DNA of 64,000 nucleotides from Berberis thunbergii (GCA_003290165.1 QNQO01005758.1:310001-374000), one strand, 5' to 3'; counted from the first letter of the stretch, positions 10,396-20,909 are shown. Notes: generated by a model from the sequence alone, not told the origin. Program-made: numbers and translations.

Positions 10396-12048
10396 ATGGA
10401 CTTCACGCGGGCGAAAGAAATTTCGCGGTCTGGCGAAAAATTTGGCGCTCCCGCCTCCATTTTCGCTCATTTTCATTTTCATCTAATAGGTTTAGGGTTT
10501 TGTAAGAACATATCTGTTTTTGTGTTGATTTAGAGAAATTTCGTCAGTCGTCTCCTCTCCTCTCCATGGTTTGGTTTGATTTGATTGCATTTGGAAGGTC
10601 TTTCAACCATAATCTCCCTCTGGACTCAGCCTCCACCTTCTCGCACGGCAATGACACGGTGCCCTTCCTTCCCTTCTCATCATTCATCTCTCCCTCTGCT
10701 GCAATTCTCCTCCTCCCTGTAAGTTCAAGTTGTCTTCTTGAAAAACCATTTGGGGATGTGAGTGTGAGGATAAGGGTTGAGTTCGTTGTCCATTCTTTGA
10801 TCTCTTGGAACCAATCCAAGTTTATTTAAACCCTAATTCAATCCAAGTTCGTTGTCCAATTTTTTATGTTCTTTCTCTCTACCAACTTACCAAGTTCCAC
10901 GCTCTGCTCTTCTTCTTCTTCTTTGACTCTCCATTTCTTCTCCGTCTCTCTGCATCATTATAATTTATCTCACTCTCAATCGAACTCCATCATCCCTTCT
11001 ATGTTGCTGCTACAGAGCCCTTCAAACGACCCAGCAAGCACAAACTCAACTGGATCGTATCAGGTTTTTCGTTTTCCAAGTGTCTGATTTCAATTTTTTT
11101 TTGTTTTGTCAATCAATTTATGCATTTAGGCCAATGGGCATTGTTTAAATGATGGTTTTAATCGATTGATTGAAGGGTTTCAGGAAATGAGTGTAAGGCG
11201 ATTGTTGGGTTGGGTGGGTTTGAAAGAAATTTGGACGAAATTGATTTGGGGCTTTAAGTGGGGTTGATCAATTTGAGTGAAGTTTGGTTTTGTGATAGGA
11301 ATTATATGAGGTTGATTAGATTTTTAATGCACTTCCCCTCTTTTTCTTGGTGGTTTGGTTTTGTTTAATGTAATTTGTTATTGTATTTCCTAAATTCCTT
11401 TGTTGCAAATTTCGACACTTGGTAGTTTGAGATATTAATTCCATGGATTTTATATGGTATTTGAGGAGATTATTAGTACCAAGAAGATGGGGTTGAGTGA
11501 TATATAGAATATAAATTCTATTGGTGATCTCCCTATTAGTTGCTTCAAATTTTAGCAATTTTGTATAATTAATGCCACACTAACATAGATATAAGACATG
11601 TTTGAGGAAAAATAATTGTACGTGCAATGTGCAATGCTCTCGGATAGGCATTAGTACTATGAGAGTTTGATTACTAACGATCACATGAAACTAGTTGAAT
11701 TGGACTATTAGATCACTAGTAAGCTCCAAAGTTGATGCCTTTAAAAATTCATACCAGAGTTGATAAATTTTAACCACTTGCTATAGTTGATAAGAGCCGA
11801 AGCGCCCTTTGAAAGGCGATCCCCATTTGAAAGAGAGTGTGCAATAAATAAAAGAAGATGTTCCTTGAGTTTTCAAGTTATGGTATTTGTTCTTTGAGAG
11901 TATGTTTTAAATATGGTCATTTCCTATTCTGCATTATTAATTATTGTTGAATTTCTAATTTCTATCACATTTCCATTTTAGAACTCCAATGGATAAAACA
12001 TTTACGAAAGATTTGGAATTGGCGAGACATATGAAGAAGAATGAGAAT
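10396..12048 (+). other. CACTA-B 5' interior without recognisable gene
   Basis: Starts with a GC-richer stretch (TTTCGCGGTCTGGCGAAAAA, TGGCGCTCCC) followed by C/T-rich leader-like sequence. CACTA-C has a comparable GCGAAA-rich segment just inside its terminus (60470-60520), so this may be the family's own promoter region. Open frames at 10566-10829 and 10866-11087 are low in complexity (Ser/Leu/Phe-rich). A block ending TGGATCGTATCAG before GTTTTT (about 11064) could be an exon end, but I recognise no protein. 11100-12048 is AT-rich, with nothing I can assign. Confidence 0.5.
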
Positions 12049-13005
12049 AAGATCTGGAATTGGCGGCTTGCAGACTCCCGCAACTACGAGGGTTTGTTCA
12101 GCGTCACCTAAATCCTCTTTTAAATTCTCTCTCATGAATTAACCGATGTCTTATGGGATTAGCTTCTTTTTTTTTGCAGGATCAATACCGATTACTTGGA
12201 GAAAATGTTGCTAAGATCAGAACTGATCTTATGAAGGAATAGCTTGCTACATTTAAATCCCAATTGGAAGATTTTTCCCGTAAGCACAAGGTCATCTTCA
12301 TGTTCTGTCATTGTTGTTTTGGAATTTTCATTTTTCTTTGCTATTTATGATCATAATAAGTTGACCAATATGATTCCACTGTCCTAAAAGAGTTAATAGT
12401 ACTGGGACTGGGAGATCCTGAGTTGAAAAACTTGTTAGAAATTTTTGTACTTTTAAATTGATTTTTTTTTAACTTATTTAGAAGACTTTTAACCTTGATT
12501 ACTAATGAAATCTCACAAAAAAAATTTTATTTTGCTTGGTGATGTCAATTTTCTGTTGATTGCAATGAGATTTGGGGTGAATTTGCAAGATTTAACACAT
12601 GGAAATTCAAAAGGATACAAATTCGTTTTCATATAAACAAAGAACATGAAGTGAAACAATTTTCCCAATTTCTTTTGTGGTAGAAAGTGAATGAGACTGT
12701 TGGAAAACTTCAGGAGCTGTCCATGGAAAATTAAAGAGGTTTTTAATCATTGTTTTTTTCTATAACAATCGAGGATATCTAGAAAATTTGAATGTTGAAG
12801 TAGTTATGGACCTGATTTCTTATCAACCAGACTGTATATGTTAATAGGTAAGTATGATAAATTTTTATAGCCAACCAAAGCCCCTTCTACGATTTCTGAT
12901 TTTCTCGCAATACGGATATGATTCTTCTAAGATACTAATCATACTAACATGGTATCTGGCTGCTGCAGAATGACATCCGTAAAAATCCTAATTATAAATA
13001 TATGC
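12049..13005 (+). pseudogene. Captured VPS22/SNF8 (ESCRT-II subunit) fragment
   Basis: Fragments of the ESCRT-II subunit that helps sort ubiquitinated membrane proteins into multivesicular bodies. A first block near 12049-12092 reads SGIGGLQTPATTR, like the protein's N-terminus. A clear exon at 12180-12290 (after TTTTTGCAG, before GTCATC) reads DQYRLLGENVAKIRTDLMKE, stop, LATFKSQLEDFSRKHK; the stop is one TAG where Gln is expected. The next exon begins at 12969 after TGCTGCAG with NDIRKNP, then departs from the family. Order and phase match plant VPS22 exons 1-3. The stop and truncation rule out function. Identification is from remembered family sequence. Confidence 0.78.
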
Positions 13006-13216
13006 CACCATTTGCATGTTGAGTTACTTCCCTCTACAATGAAATTTTTTTTGCAAGTCCAAGTATGCTATTGCCAACAATAGTCAAGGGAGATCTTAAT
13101 GATTAAGGTCAAGCACATAGGATCTATTATTTGAACGAGTTTTTCAATGGGGTTTAAATATAATACCACAAAAATCTCATCAATTGAGTTGATATTTACA
13201 ATAAATATTTTTGCAG

Positions 13217-13717
13217 GGGCAACCTTGGGTAAAGGTATAAATAGAGCAATTGCTACATTTCTAGCTGGTGCACTTGGAGTTGGAGCTCATCACTTGGCTA
13301 GCTTGGCTGGACAACAAGGAGAACCAATACTTCTATGTTTCTTTGTTTTCCTGCTAGGTAAGAGTTAGTGTAATTAATTCGTTCTTTTCTTTCTTACTGG
13401 TTACTTAACTTTTACTTACCATTGAAACTGGTTTGATGTAACAGCTGCAGTATCGTCTTTCTCGAGATTCTTCCCAACAATCAAGGCGAGATATGACTAT
13501 GGGGTGTTGATATTTATACTGACATTCAGTTTGGTATCTGTTTCGGGTTATCGAGTTGACAAGATCATTGAGATGGCACACCAAAGGCTAACAACAATCA
13601 TTATTGGTGGTTGTACATGTGTGTTCATTTCCATATTTGTTTGCCCCGTATGGGCTGGTGAGGATCTCCAGAACCTAGTTGCACTCAATATGGAAAAGCT
13701 TGCAGAATTCTTAGAAG
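13217..13717 (+). pseudogene. Captured ALMT (aluminium-activated malate transporter family) fragment
   Basis: Two exons of an ALMT anion channel, a plant membrane protein exporting malate or other anions. Exon 1, 13217-13357 (after TTTTTGCAG, before GTAAGA), reads GATLGKGINRAIATFLAGAL then GVGAHHLA and a hydrophobic end. Exon 2, 13445-13717 (after TGTAACAG, before GTACCA), reads [20 protein letters not shown], then two membrane segments around [16 protein letters not shown] and [20 protein letters not shown], ending [11 protein letters not shown]. It covers the middle transmembrane helices and the start of the cytosolic helix; the first helices and the C-terminal domain are absent. There is no stop or frameshift in the captured exons, so of all the fragments here this one has decayed least and is the likeliest to be spliced into a readable transcript. 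Confidence 0.88.
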
Positions 13718-14034
13718 GTACCAAAAACTCCATTAATATTCATTCCCTCTTTTAATATATTTCTTTTTATCTATGAAGTTGAAGACTTACTAGGAACAAT
13801 GTGTGAAAATAGGTCACTGGTAAATAGAGCTGTATAAGCTCGTCTGTGTCTTTTCTTTGTGCATTATACTATTATATGTGTACTTCAAAGTTTACGCCAA
13901 CCTTAAATTGTTCGTACATGATAATGTTATAAACATGATCTGTAATTAATTTCCATACATGATCTGATGCCTGCATATCTTTTCATTGTTCCCTTAACAA
14001 TATAATATTCGGTCATTTGACTCTTTTGTTCATT

Positions 14035-14332
14035 AGCTTCTAGCCCTAGCAAATGGGGACCGTGTTAAGGACAAGCAGCGTAGTAGGAGTTCCTTTGTGG
14101 TGGACATGGATAAGAAGCTCGCAGCAGGAAATCTCTTATGCGAGTGGTCTTCACAACATGGAGCTATTATGAGACAGGTAAATTTCAGCTTAGTTATGTA
14201 TTTCGCATTTCAGAAGTATTTCCTTTCTTTGCATTAGTCATTCGCTACCTAAATTATACTACAATCTACCATACATATGATGCAGATGGTGGAGATTTAC
14301 ATAAAACTGGCAGAACTAGAAACAAAAGGAGA
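14035..14332 (+). pseudogene. Probable captured ATM kinase fragment (two exons)
   Basis: Exon-like block 14035-14177 (before GTAAATT) reads LALANGDRVKDKQRSRSSFV, continuing VDMDKKLAAGNLLCEWSSQH. A second block, 14287-14332 (after ATGCAG, before GTCAGT), reads MVEIYIKLAELETKGE. Joined in phase, the arrangement resembles the segment between the FAT repeats and the kinase domain of ATM, the DNA-damage checkpoint kinase: LALAN near the start and IYIKLAELE at the matching place. The resemblance is from memory and moderate, so the ATM name is tentative. That it is spliced host-type coding sequence is much firmer. No catalytic residues are included. Confidence 0.5.
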
Positions 14333-14372
14333 GGTCAGTGGTATTTCGCATTTCAGAAGTATTTCCTTTCTT
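14201..14372 (+). repeat. Direct repeat overlapping the probable ATM fragment
   Basis: TATTTCGCATTTCAGAAGTATTTCCTTTCTTT at 14200-14231 recurs at 14341-14372, so about 140 bp has been duplicated around the second exon-like block. Further downstream, CGGCTTCCAA(T/A)(A/G)GTAAGTCATTTTGGAT occurs at about 14577 and 14623, next to a (TA)n microsatellite at 14550-14572. Confidence 0.75.
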
Positions 14373-14923
14373 TTGTTCATTAGCTTCTGTAATATAATAT
14401 TTTCTCCTGTAGAATTCACAACTGGACAAAAGTAACTAGCTCCACATTATTTTCTCTCGTACTTGATCAAGTTTTTTCCCTTCAGAGACATATTTCATTG
14501 ATTCCAAGAATTCATTATTCATTTCCTAAATGAGGTCTATGCCATCTATATATATATATATATATATATATAATACGGCTTCCAATAGTAAGTCATTTTG
14601 GATTACTCATATTCAAACTATACGGCTTCCAATGGTAAGTCATTTTGGATTTGATATGTACATTAATTTTTGTAGGGATTATGACTTATGATCCATACCA
14701 GCAAACATTCTCTAAACAATTAATGTTGCGTTTTATCTGCCGTTTGATCTTTTCTTAGATTACCATTTACTCTAAAAGCTTAGGATCTGCTGAAAGAATG
14801 CAAATCTACTATATATATCAAAGTAGTGGGGGGTGGTGTGGAATAGAGTTTACTTTCAATATATATGTTTACTAAATTTTACAGCTTTTTTGTTTGAGTC
14901 TTACTTGGTTTGATTTTCAACAG

Positions 14924-15189
14924 GTCACTGGTAAAGCTCTCATGTTGGATGAGATAATCAACTATGTTCAGTCCCTACAATACCAAGTAGAGGTACGTAG
15001 TACTAAATAACATGGCACAGTATCACATAAAGACCACTAAACTTCTCCTTTTTCATTGGATGATGATCATAATTGAATCATTGTTTTTTGTTTTCTTCTC
15101 TTTAGTTCCTCTCCATGAAACTTGCTTCCATGAATCCAATATTATATGACTTTGGAGAAGATTTAGATACCCACATGATCAAAACAGAG
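14924..15189 (+). pseudogene. Captured bHLH transcription factor fragment (two exons)
   Basis: Exon 14924-14992 (after TTCAACAG, before GTACGT) reads VTGKALMLDEIINYVQSLQY then QVE: the second helix of a plant bHLH domain. Exon 15106-15189 (after TCTTTAG, before GTATAG) reads FLSMKLASMNPILYDFGEDL then DTHMIKTE. The pair matches the helix 2 and following segment of the BEE/BPE/CIB-like bHLH group (subfamily XII). The basic DNA-binding region and helix 1 are not included, so no DNA-binding domain remains. No stop codons in either block. Confidence 0.85.
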
Positions 15190-15315
15190 GTATAGAAGAA
15201 ACTACACTCCCTTTCATCTATCATTTTGTTTATCATCCACAATTAAAATCTTTTTTGTTTGCTTGGTTCTTGTCATTTTGTTTATGTTGTCTTTGTTTAT
15301 TGCAATTAAAACAAG

Positions 15316-15371
15316 GAGAAGAGGCAATCAGAATTAGCAGAAGTCTGGCTTTTGGGATTCCTTTACATCAA
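15316..15371 (+). other. Unidentified exon-like block in CACTA-B
   Basis: Between AAAACAAG and GTACTAAT there is an open block reading EKRQSELAEVWLLGFLYIK. It has the look of a captured exon like its neighbours, but I do not recognise the protein. Confidence 0.4.
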
Positions 15372-15644
15372 GGTACTAATTTCATTTCACATTGTTATAA
15401 TTGGTGCTTCTTTCTTGTTGATATTGTAGATATTACATCGAGGCTGCTCTCTTATCCTTATACAAAACGTGTTTCATTACTTGTACTCCATATAAACATT
15501 GTATGAAACCAAACTATAACATATCTCTTTTACACCCCATTTTGTTGTTGTTCTTCTTGTGTCTCTCTCTTGGGGTCTCTAAAGCTCTCTCTGACAACTG
15601 GTTTTTCTTTTTGTTAGATTTTTTTTTTTTTTTTGTTAGATATA

Positions 15645-15715
15645 ATGTATAGTGGCTATAAACCTTACTATGATCCTGATTTTGAATCATTGATAGAGAG
15701 AATACATCCACCCAG
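15645..15715 (+). pseudogene. Captured ACR (ACT-domain repeat) protein, N-terminal exon
   Basis: ATG at 15645 opens MYSGYKPYYDPDFESLIERI followed by HPP and a GT donor at 15716 (CCCAG then GTAAT). This is the characteristic N-terminus of plant ACR proteins (four ACT domains, proposed amino-acid sensors): tyrosine-rich start, DP(D/E)FES, then (I/N)ERI(H/N)PPR. Only this exon is present; the ACT domains themselves are missing. The donor leads straight towards the Dicer-like exons 170 bp downstream. Confidence 0.75.
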
Positions 15716-15887
15716 GTAATAAAAATCTCTTGTAGCCATCTTGTGCTTCTTCTTCTTCTTTGATTTTTGTAGCCATCTTGTACCCATCTCTTGTAGCCAT
15801 CGTGTACCCATGTAAAGGAATACATCCTGATTTTCCTTTAACTACAATTCTCAACAAAAGCTTGACATTTCATCCCTGATTTTGTAG

Positions 15888-16441
15888 CAAGCGGACGTCA
15901 TAACGAAATCAACTGATTTTAAAGTTCAGACATATGTCGGCCATACTAAGCATTTGAACCATCAAGAATGGGAGAAAGAGATGGAAAACTATGAGGTTCC
16001 ATTCACACTCTATGCAGCTTATCTTCTTCACAGTCTATGATTTTAAAGTGATTTAAGTTACTTTCTTTTTCACAATATAAAAAGAAAAATTTGAGAAGAA
16101 TTTCATTTACTGGACTATGCAGGTTCTTGTTATGACCCCACAAATACTTCTGCGCAATTTATTCCATTGACTTATCAAAATGGAGCTAATTGCAATTTTG
16201 ATATTTGATGAGTGCCATCATGCGCAAGCACAAAACAGTCACCCATACAGCCAGATTATGAAGGTAACTGATTAATATGTTGACGTCTCTGTTTAAATAG
16301 TTTAAGTTTCCTCGCCCTTTTTTGGAAGCTAGACAGGTCTTGTGACACTCAATTTCATTAAAACTGTACAGGCATACAAGAGAAGTGCCATGAACCGTCC
16401 CCGCATATTTGGCATGACTGCATCTCCTATTGTAGGGAAAG
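15888..16441 (+). pseudogene. Captured Dicer-like (DCL) helicase fragment (three exons)
   Basis: Three exons of the DExH helicase domain of a plant Dicer-like RNase III. Exon 15888-15995 (after TTTTGTAG) reads QADVITKSTDFKVQTYVGHT, ending KEMENYE. Exon 16123-16263 (after ACTATGCAG, before GTAACT) contains VLVMTPQILL and the motif II box IFDECHHAQ. Exon 16372-16441 (after CTGTACAG, before GTAAAA) contains motif III-like FGMTASPIVGKG. One in-frame TGA lies in exon 2 (NLFH then stop). The ATP-binding P-loop is upstream and absent, as are the PAZ and RNase III domains. DCL4 seems the closest remembered relative, but I cannot separate the DCL types with confidence. Confidence 0.85.
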
Positions 16442-17216
16442 GTAAAATAATAGTTCTTGACTCTTTTAATTCTCTTTTATGATGTCTGTTTAGTATGAAG
16501 CATTCAAAATAAGAGGCTGCCAAGTTTTAATCACAAATGATCTATAAATGACTTCTAAGCAAGTTCTATGACTAGTTACCTATTGTTCTAAGGTCTGCCT
16601 GGTATTAAAATTGGTAGGATTTCATGAAGTTTGGATGCTGCATGTTCTAAAGTCTGCATGTTCTAATGTTCATCCTATTGTTAAGCATTTCAAGTTGTTG
16701 TCTGTATAGTGTATACAATACAGATATGCTGATTTTTTTAGTATATGCTGCCTGTAATGCTTCCATTTATCCCTTCTAGTTCGAGCTATGCTGATTTTTT
16801 AAGTAGTTTTGAATGGAAATAAGTATATGCTGCCTGGTCTTTGTTAGTTTCCTTTCAAATTTTTTTTGTTTTTTTGACAAAGTAAGTTTTGTTGTCAGGA
16901 TGGTAGAAACTCCAATATTGGATACTTGTCCTTTCAAATTACCTATTGACCTTTTTTTTCACACACTGTGTCCTATGGTCAAGAAGTGTGGATGACTAGG
17001 CGTGTGGTTAGGTGGTTATTCTCTCTTGGTTATATGGAGCTACCTTAATTCTTTTAATTAGATGATGAAAAGATTGGAAACGAATCTGTAGGCAATGCTT
17101 ACAAAGAGCACATCATTGCAACAACCTTTGAATCCATAAAAATAAAATTTGATTAAGCCAAACTAAAGTGCAAGTCATCAATATACTGATTATGTTAGTG
17201 GAACTGGAATTTGCAG
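16442..17216 (+). other. CACTA-B spacer with one unidentified open block
   Basis: Mostly T-rich, intron-like. At 17063-17150 an open block reads DDEKIGNESVGNAYKEHIIA then TTFESIKIKFD before a TAA. It is unlike its AT-rich surroundings and may be another captured exon; I do not recognise it. A TATGCTGATTTTTTTAGTATATGCTGCCTG-like phrase is repeated around 16724-16835. Confidence 0.4.
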
Positions 17217-17324
17217 ATCCGGAAAAATGATAGATTAGCTGTTAGCAAGCTGGTTAACAGCTTAACGAGAGGTGCAGTTCGTTCACCACTGGCTCAGTGC
17301 CTCCTGATCCGTTATGCTAGTCAG
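17217..17324 (+). pseudogene. Captured gamma-COP (coatomer subunit gamma) exon
   Basis: A single exon after ATTTGCAG reads IRKNDRLAVSKLVNSLTRGA then VRSPLAQCLLIRYASQ, matching the N-terminal adaptin-like repeat region of the coatomer gamma subunit, part of the COPI coat on Golgi vesicles. It is open across its length and then runs into unrelated sequence (LHVFLSN...). Only about 36 residues of a protein of nearly 900 are present. Confidence 0.85.
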
Positions 17325-17654
17325 TTACACGTCTTTCTTTCAAACATTACAAAGAATGTGACATTGTCTTGTGTATCATTCCAAGTATGCTGTTTGTATG
17401 GACTACTAGCTTCTTCATTCGAGTCAAGGTTCTGTGTATAAGAGAGAGACAGAAAAAGAGGGGGGGTTGTTTGTGAAGTTGTTATCAGTCCATGATTTTA
17501 CTGATAAAATATAGTCTAGTTTGAGCCTATTGACTCACCATGTGTCAAGAAAAAACCTCAGGCAAAAAGAGGCTTTGGGTGACAGCCCATTGACCCAGTT
17601 GTTGAATATTATGAATTGTTACAGTAGCAACCTAATATCTTTTTCTATATGGAC

Positions 17655-17836
17655 CAGATTATTTCACAAATCCGTACTGTGTACTCATTTGTTGGGGAGG
17701 AAAAAGCTCTTGAAGCCTATTCCAATTCTATTGGAAAGGCCTTGAAGTTGGGAAAAAAGGAGTGGATTCGTGAAAGGAATTTGTGTCGGCATTACATATG
17801 GAGTGTTATTTTGTGTTTGGGCATTGCTAGATTGCA
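17655..17836 (+). pseudogene. Captured ABCB (P-glycoprotein type) transporter fragment
   Basis: Reads QIISQIRTVYSFVGEEKALE, then AYSNSIGKALKLGKK, which is the conserved intracellular-loop region of plant ABCB transporters. After a one-base frameshift near 17758 the next frame continues with the following membrane segment (GICVGITYGVLFCVWALL). No nucleotide-binding domain is included. The frameshift makes it non-coding as a transporter. Confidence 0.82.
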
Positions 17837-18061
17837 GTAGAGAGATAGTTAAGGCTGCAAATTTCCATTGTTTGTGGGAGTTTTTCACTCTATCTAAATT
17901 GTGATCCTCTTTTTTTTTTTCTAATGAATTCTGCTATTGTTTACTTGATAAAAGAAACCTTTAAGTTGGCAAGGTTGCGTGTACAATGTTATATGTTTTA
18001 AGATTTAGATTTGTTGAGGAATTTTAAATACAAGTCTTTAACAAGCTTTTATTTTTCTCAG

Positions 18062-18590
18062 CTTTGGAAAATAGCTATGAGGTGCAGAAAACTGATGACA
18101 CAGCAACCGAAAATGCTTCAAACACCATCGTTGAGAATGCTGAGCCCAAGGATGCCCAATGTGTAGTAGGGGACCTTTAGACAGAAAATGTGAAAGACTG
18201 GCCTGCTGAAAATCTTCAGATAGAAAATGAGCATGCAGTGTCTACAGAGAATCCTCAGGCTTCAGATGTTCAGCCTTCCTCTGAAGGGGACCTTGTACAC
18301 CCCGCTGCAGTGTACCCCAGCAAATAGATCAGTCTTCTGCTGAACAACAGCCTATTGCAGGGAACACTGAAAAAGACGATTTAACACAGCAACAACCTAA
18401 ATCTGAAAGTCAAACCATGTCTCGAAAGATGGATACGATTTGGTTTGTGCAATACAATTCAGGAGCTAAAATTCAAATTACAAGGGATTCTAAAGCTGAT
18501 TGGCATTCTTCCACCTGGCCAGTGGAACTAATAGGATCCTTGGAGAACATAAACAAGGCTGAAAAACTGATAAAGGATGTCATTGCAGAG
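18062..18590 (+). pseudogene. Captured KH-domain (FUBP-like) RNA/DNA-binding protein fragment
   Basis: Begins after TTTCTCAG with an acidic, Asn/Glu-rich segment (ENASNTIVENAEPKDAQ, ENPQASDVQPSSEGD) and ends with a KH-domain piece in which QYNSGAKIQITRDSKAD and PVELIGSLENINKAEKLIKD are clear, before GTTTGG at about 18591. This matches a plant far-upstream-element-binding-like protein. The GXXG-containing first half of the KH motif appears deleted (SRKMDTIWFVQYNSG), and there are in-frame stops at 18178 and near 18326. A following block at 18756-18844 could be a further exon but is not recognisable. Confidence 0.75.
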
Positions 18591-19094
18591 GTTTGGTGTT
18601 TATTTATTTTTACTTGTATTTTGTTTTCTTTTCCTTGTGCAAACTAGATCACACTTCAGCAAACTTTTGTATTTGTTGTTGAAGATTCTTTTTTAAGTTT
18701 GCCAGTTTTTTTTTTCTTGGAATGTAAAATACTAATGTTTGAATTTATATGACAGGAATCTCGCGGAGAACATGCACATTGAAGGCCATCAAGAAGATTG
18801 ACAAAGTTAAGAGTGGCTAGAGAGGCTGCTCACATTGGAAACAGGTTTTGTTTTTTCCCATTTGATATTTGCTTAGTCGGTATAGTTCAATTGTTTATCG
18901 TTTCTAACAAAATTTTGAAAATTAAACAATGGAACAAACCTTGGTTCAAGTTAGATGGTCTTTATTGGTACTTAATCATAGTGGTTTATATTTGAAACAT
19001 AGTTTTAAATATGTTGACCATAATGTTTGTGGAGGAACAAGTTCTAGTCATGTATTCTACACTTCTTAACATTGACATTTTCTTTCCTACCCAG

Positions 19095-19222
19095 TACTCT
19101 GTCTTTGGCTCCATGTTGACAATTAGTGCAATGATCGGTGCAATTACAAGTGGGCCAATAGCTGATTTCATAAGCCGAAAGGGGCATTTGTTGCAGGATG
19201 GCTTGCCATATACTTTGCACAG
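19095..19222 (+). pseudogene. Captured ERD6-like sugar transporter exon
   Basis: After CCTACCCAG the block reads YSVFGSMLTISAMIGAITSG then PIADFISRKG, the second and start of the third membrane helix of ERD6-like (major facilitator) monosaccharide transporters, including the conserved loop G-R/S-R-K-G. A short deletion then shifts the frame to AFVAGWLAIYFAQ, also family sequence, ending at a GT donor. The conserved R of GRKG is replaced by S (ISRKG). Too short for function. Confidence 0.82.
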
Positions 19223-19574
19223 GTTTGCTTCATCTGTACTCTGTTTATTCTCAATAATGTGTATTTCATTTCTAAAATTTATAAGCTTTTCCTCGTCAAA
19301 TATGTTCCAACATTTCCTTGTCAATGTTTCCGATGTCAAATTGTTCTTTAGGTTTATTATGTTCAATTAATAAGTTGTTGGAAACTATACTCATGCAATT
19401 TGCAAACATTTGTGTTCATAATTCTTCAAATTCTTCATTTCTGTTATTTTAGTTAGATTGTTTGGAACAAAATTTTTTATGTCTGTTCATCATTAGGCCC
19501 TTTTTTGAATGTCTGTTAATCATTAGGCCCTCTTTTCTTTTTTGTTGAACAGTTGATTGAGTAGCTTCAAATAC

Positions 19575-20487
19575 TTGACAGCCGATGCACTTATCTCAAC
19601 AGGACTGGCTGGTTTAGGATATATTTATGTGAATATTGGTAATTCTTTTCTTAACCATTCTACTACGAAATAGCTTTTCTCTTAGAACTGGGCTGATTAA
19701 TAATCTTTATGGCTGATGATTGCTGGTCCTCTTTTAAAGGGGATTCAAAGGTTTGTCTTCTTACACTAATCCACATAACTAAAATGATTTTCTTTCTAAG
19801 AATCTGATTAATTTTGTATTTCTTAGCTTAATTAGTTCCAAATTTAGTTCTTATCGAGGAATGATATTTAGCTGATTATTTACTTATGTAGTAACCTAAA
19901 GAGTGTAATTTCTGTAACATGGACATCTTATAGGAGAGCCATGTTATATTATGGTGACTACTTGTATGCAAAAGGAGGGTAGATATTAAACTTGTTGATT
20001 GAAAGTATGTGAGGATGCAAAAAGACCCATTCCTTGTTACTCTCTATATGAATGAGGCACAATTTTTATTTTATTTTGTTCACTAAAAGATACCACTTTT
20101 AGATTTCAGGTTTCAATGGAAGTTCTCCCAATTCCTCGTAATAATGTAATTCTATTTGCAGGGTGATTTAGTACCTGATCCCAAGACATTTCCCTCTGGT
20201 ATTAAAGCTTTAAGTGACTATATACATGGGAAGGGCCTCAAGCTTGGTATATATTCTGATGCTGGGTAAGATGGTTTGGCTTTTGCTTCATGGTTGAGAT
20301 AATATAGTGATACATTATCTTCTAATTCATTTTGCCATGGGTTAGCTTGTTATATTCAGCATGCACTATAATACTTTACATGATTACTGTTTTTTAACCA
20401 ACCTATGATTCCAGGGCCTTTACTTGTCAAGTTCGACCTGGATCACTTTTCTATGAAGTGGGTGATGCAGAACTTTTTGCATCTTGG
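19575..20487 (+). pseudogene. Captured alpha-galactosidase fragment (four exons)
   Basis: Pieces of a plant GH27 alpha-galactosidase, in order. 19575-19638 reads LTADALISTGLAGLGYIYVN; 19710-19751 reads DDCWSSFKGDSK; 20161-20265 (after TTTGCAG) reads [20 protein letters not shown] and [11 protein letters not shown]; 20415-20487 (after ATTCCAG, before GTAAGG) reads AFTCQVRPGSLFYEVGDAEL then FASW. These include the conserved DDCW and KLGIYSDAG segments of the barrel's first half. The nucleophile region (YLKYDNC) and the rest of the enzyme are absent, and the second block seems shortened. Introns retain GT-AG borders. Confidence 0.87.
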
Positions 20488-20518
20488 GTAAGGATCGGGT
20501 GTAGTAACGAAAAGTTTT

Positions 20519-20735
20519 GTGACTCCACTTTTCACCCTTATTGCTGAGTATGGCCAAAAATGGAAAATGACCAGTCTCCAATCTTATGCATTCATGGGTC
20601 TTGCTGCTGGTAGCATTTTGGGCAACTTATTTGGCGGTTATTTCTTACTCAAGACACAACCCAAGACTATGTTTCTTCTGTTCGCTCTTCTACTATCATT
20701 TCAGATGACTATTTCCTTGACTATCATTGTATTTG
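20519..20735 (+). pseudogene. Captured folate/biopterin transporter (FBT) fragment
   Basis: Open block reading SLQSYAFMGLAAGSILGNLF then GGYFLLKTQPKTMFLLFALLLS, two membrane helices like those of plant folate-biopterin (BT1-family) transporters. No stop occurs before 20758. The preceding 60 bases (TPLFTLIAEYGQKWKMT) do not clearly belong. Family identification rests on the remembered SLQSYAY...GGYFLLKTQ pattern, hence moderate confidence. Confidence 0.65.
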
Positions 20736-20909
20736 AGATATTATTTGATAGATTTTGACTCAATGTAATACATTTTCTTATTAATTACATTACTTTGCCT
20801 CCATTAATTACATTACTTTGCCTCCATTATTTGATAGATTTTGACTCAATGACTCAAAGTCATTTGATAGCAAAAAAAAAATTAAAAAAAAAAGTAAAAA
20901 AAAATTTTG

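Noticed and set aside
10566..11087. Open frames near the left end of CACTA-B as a possible protein gene
   Set aside because: Ser/Leu/Phe-rich, no recognisable domain; the sequence looks like an untranslated leader.
19011..20758. A real host sugar transporter or alpha-galactosidase gene
   Set aside because: Only one to four internal exons each, with no starts or ends, lying between CACTA-B termini.
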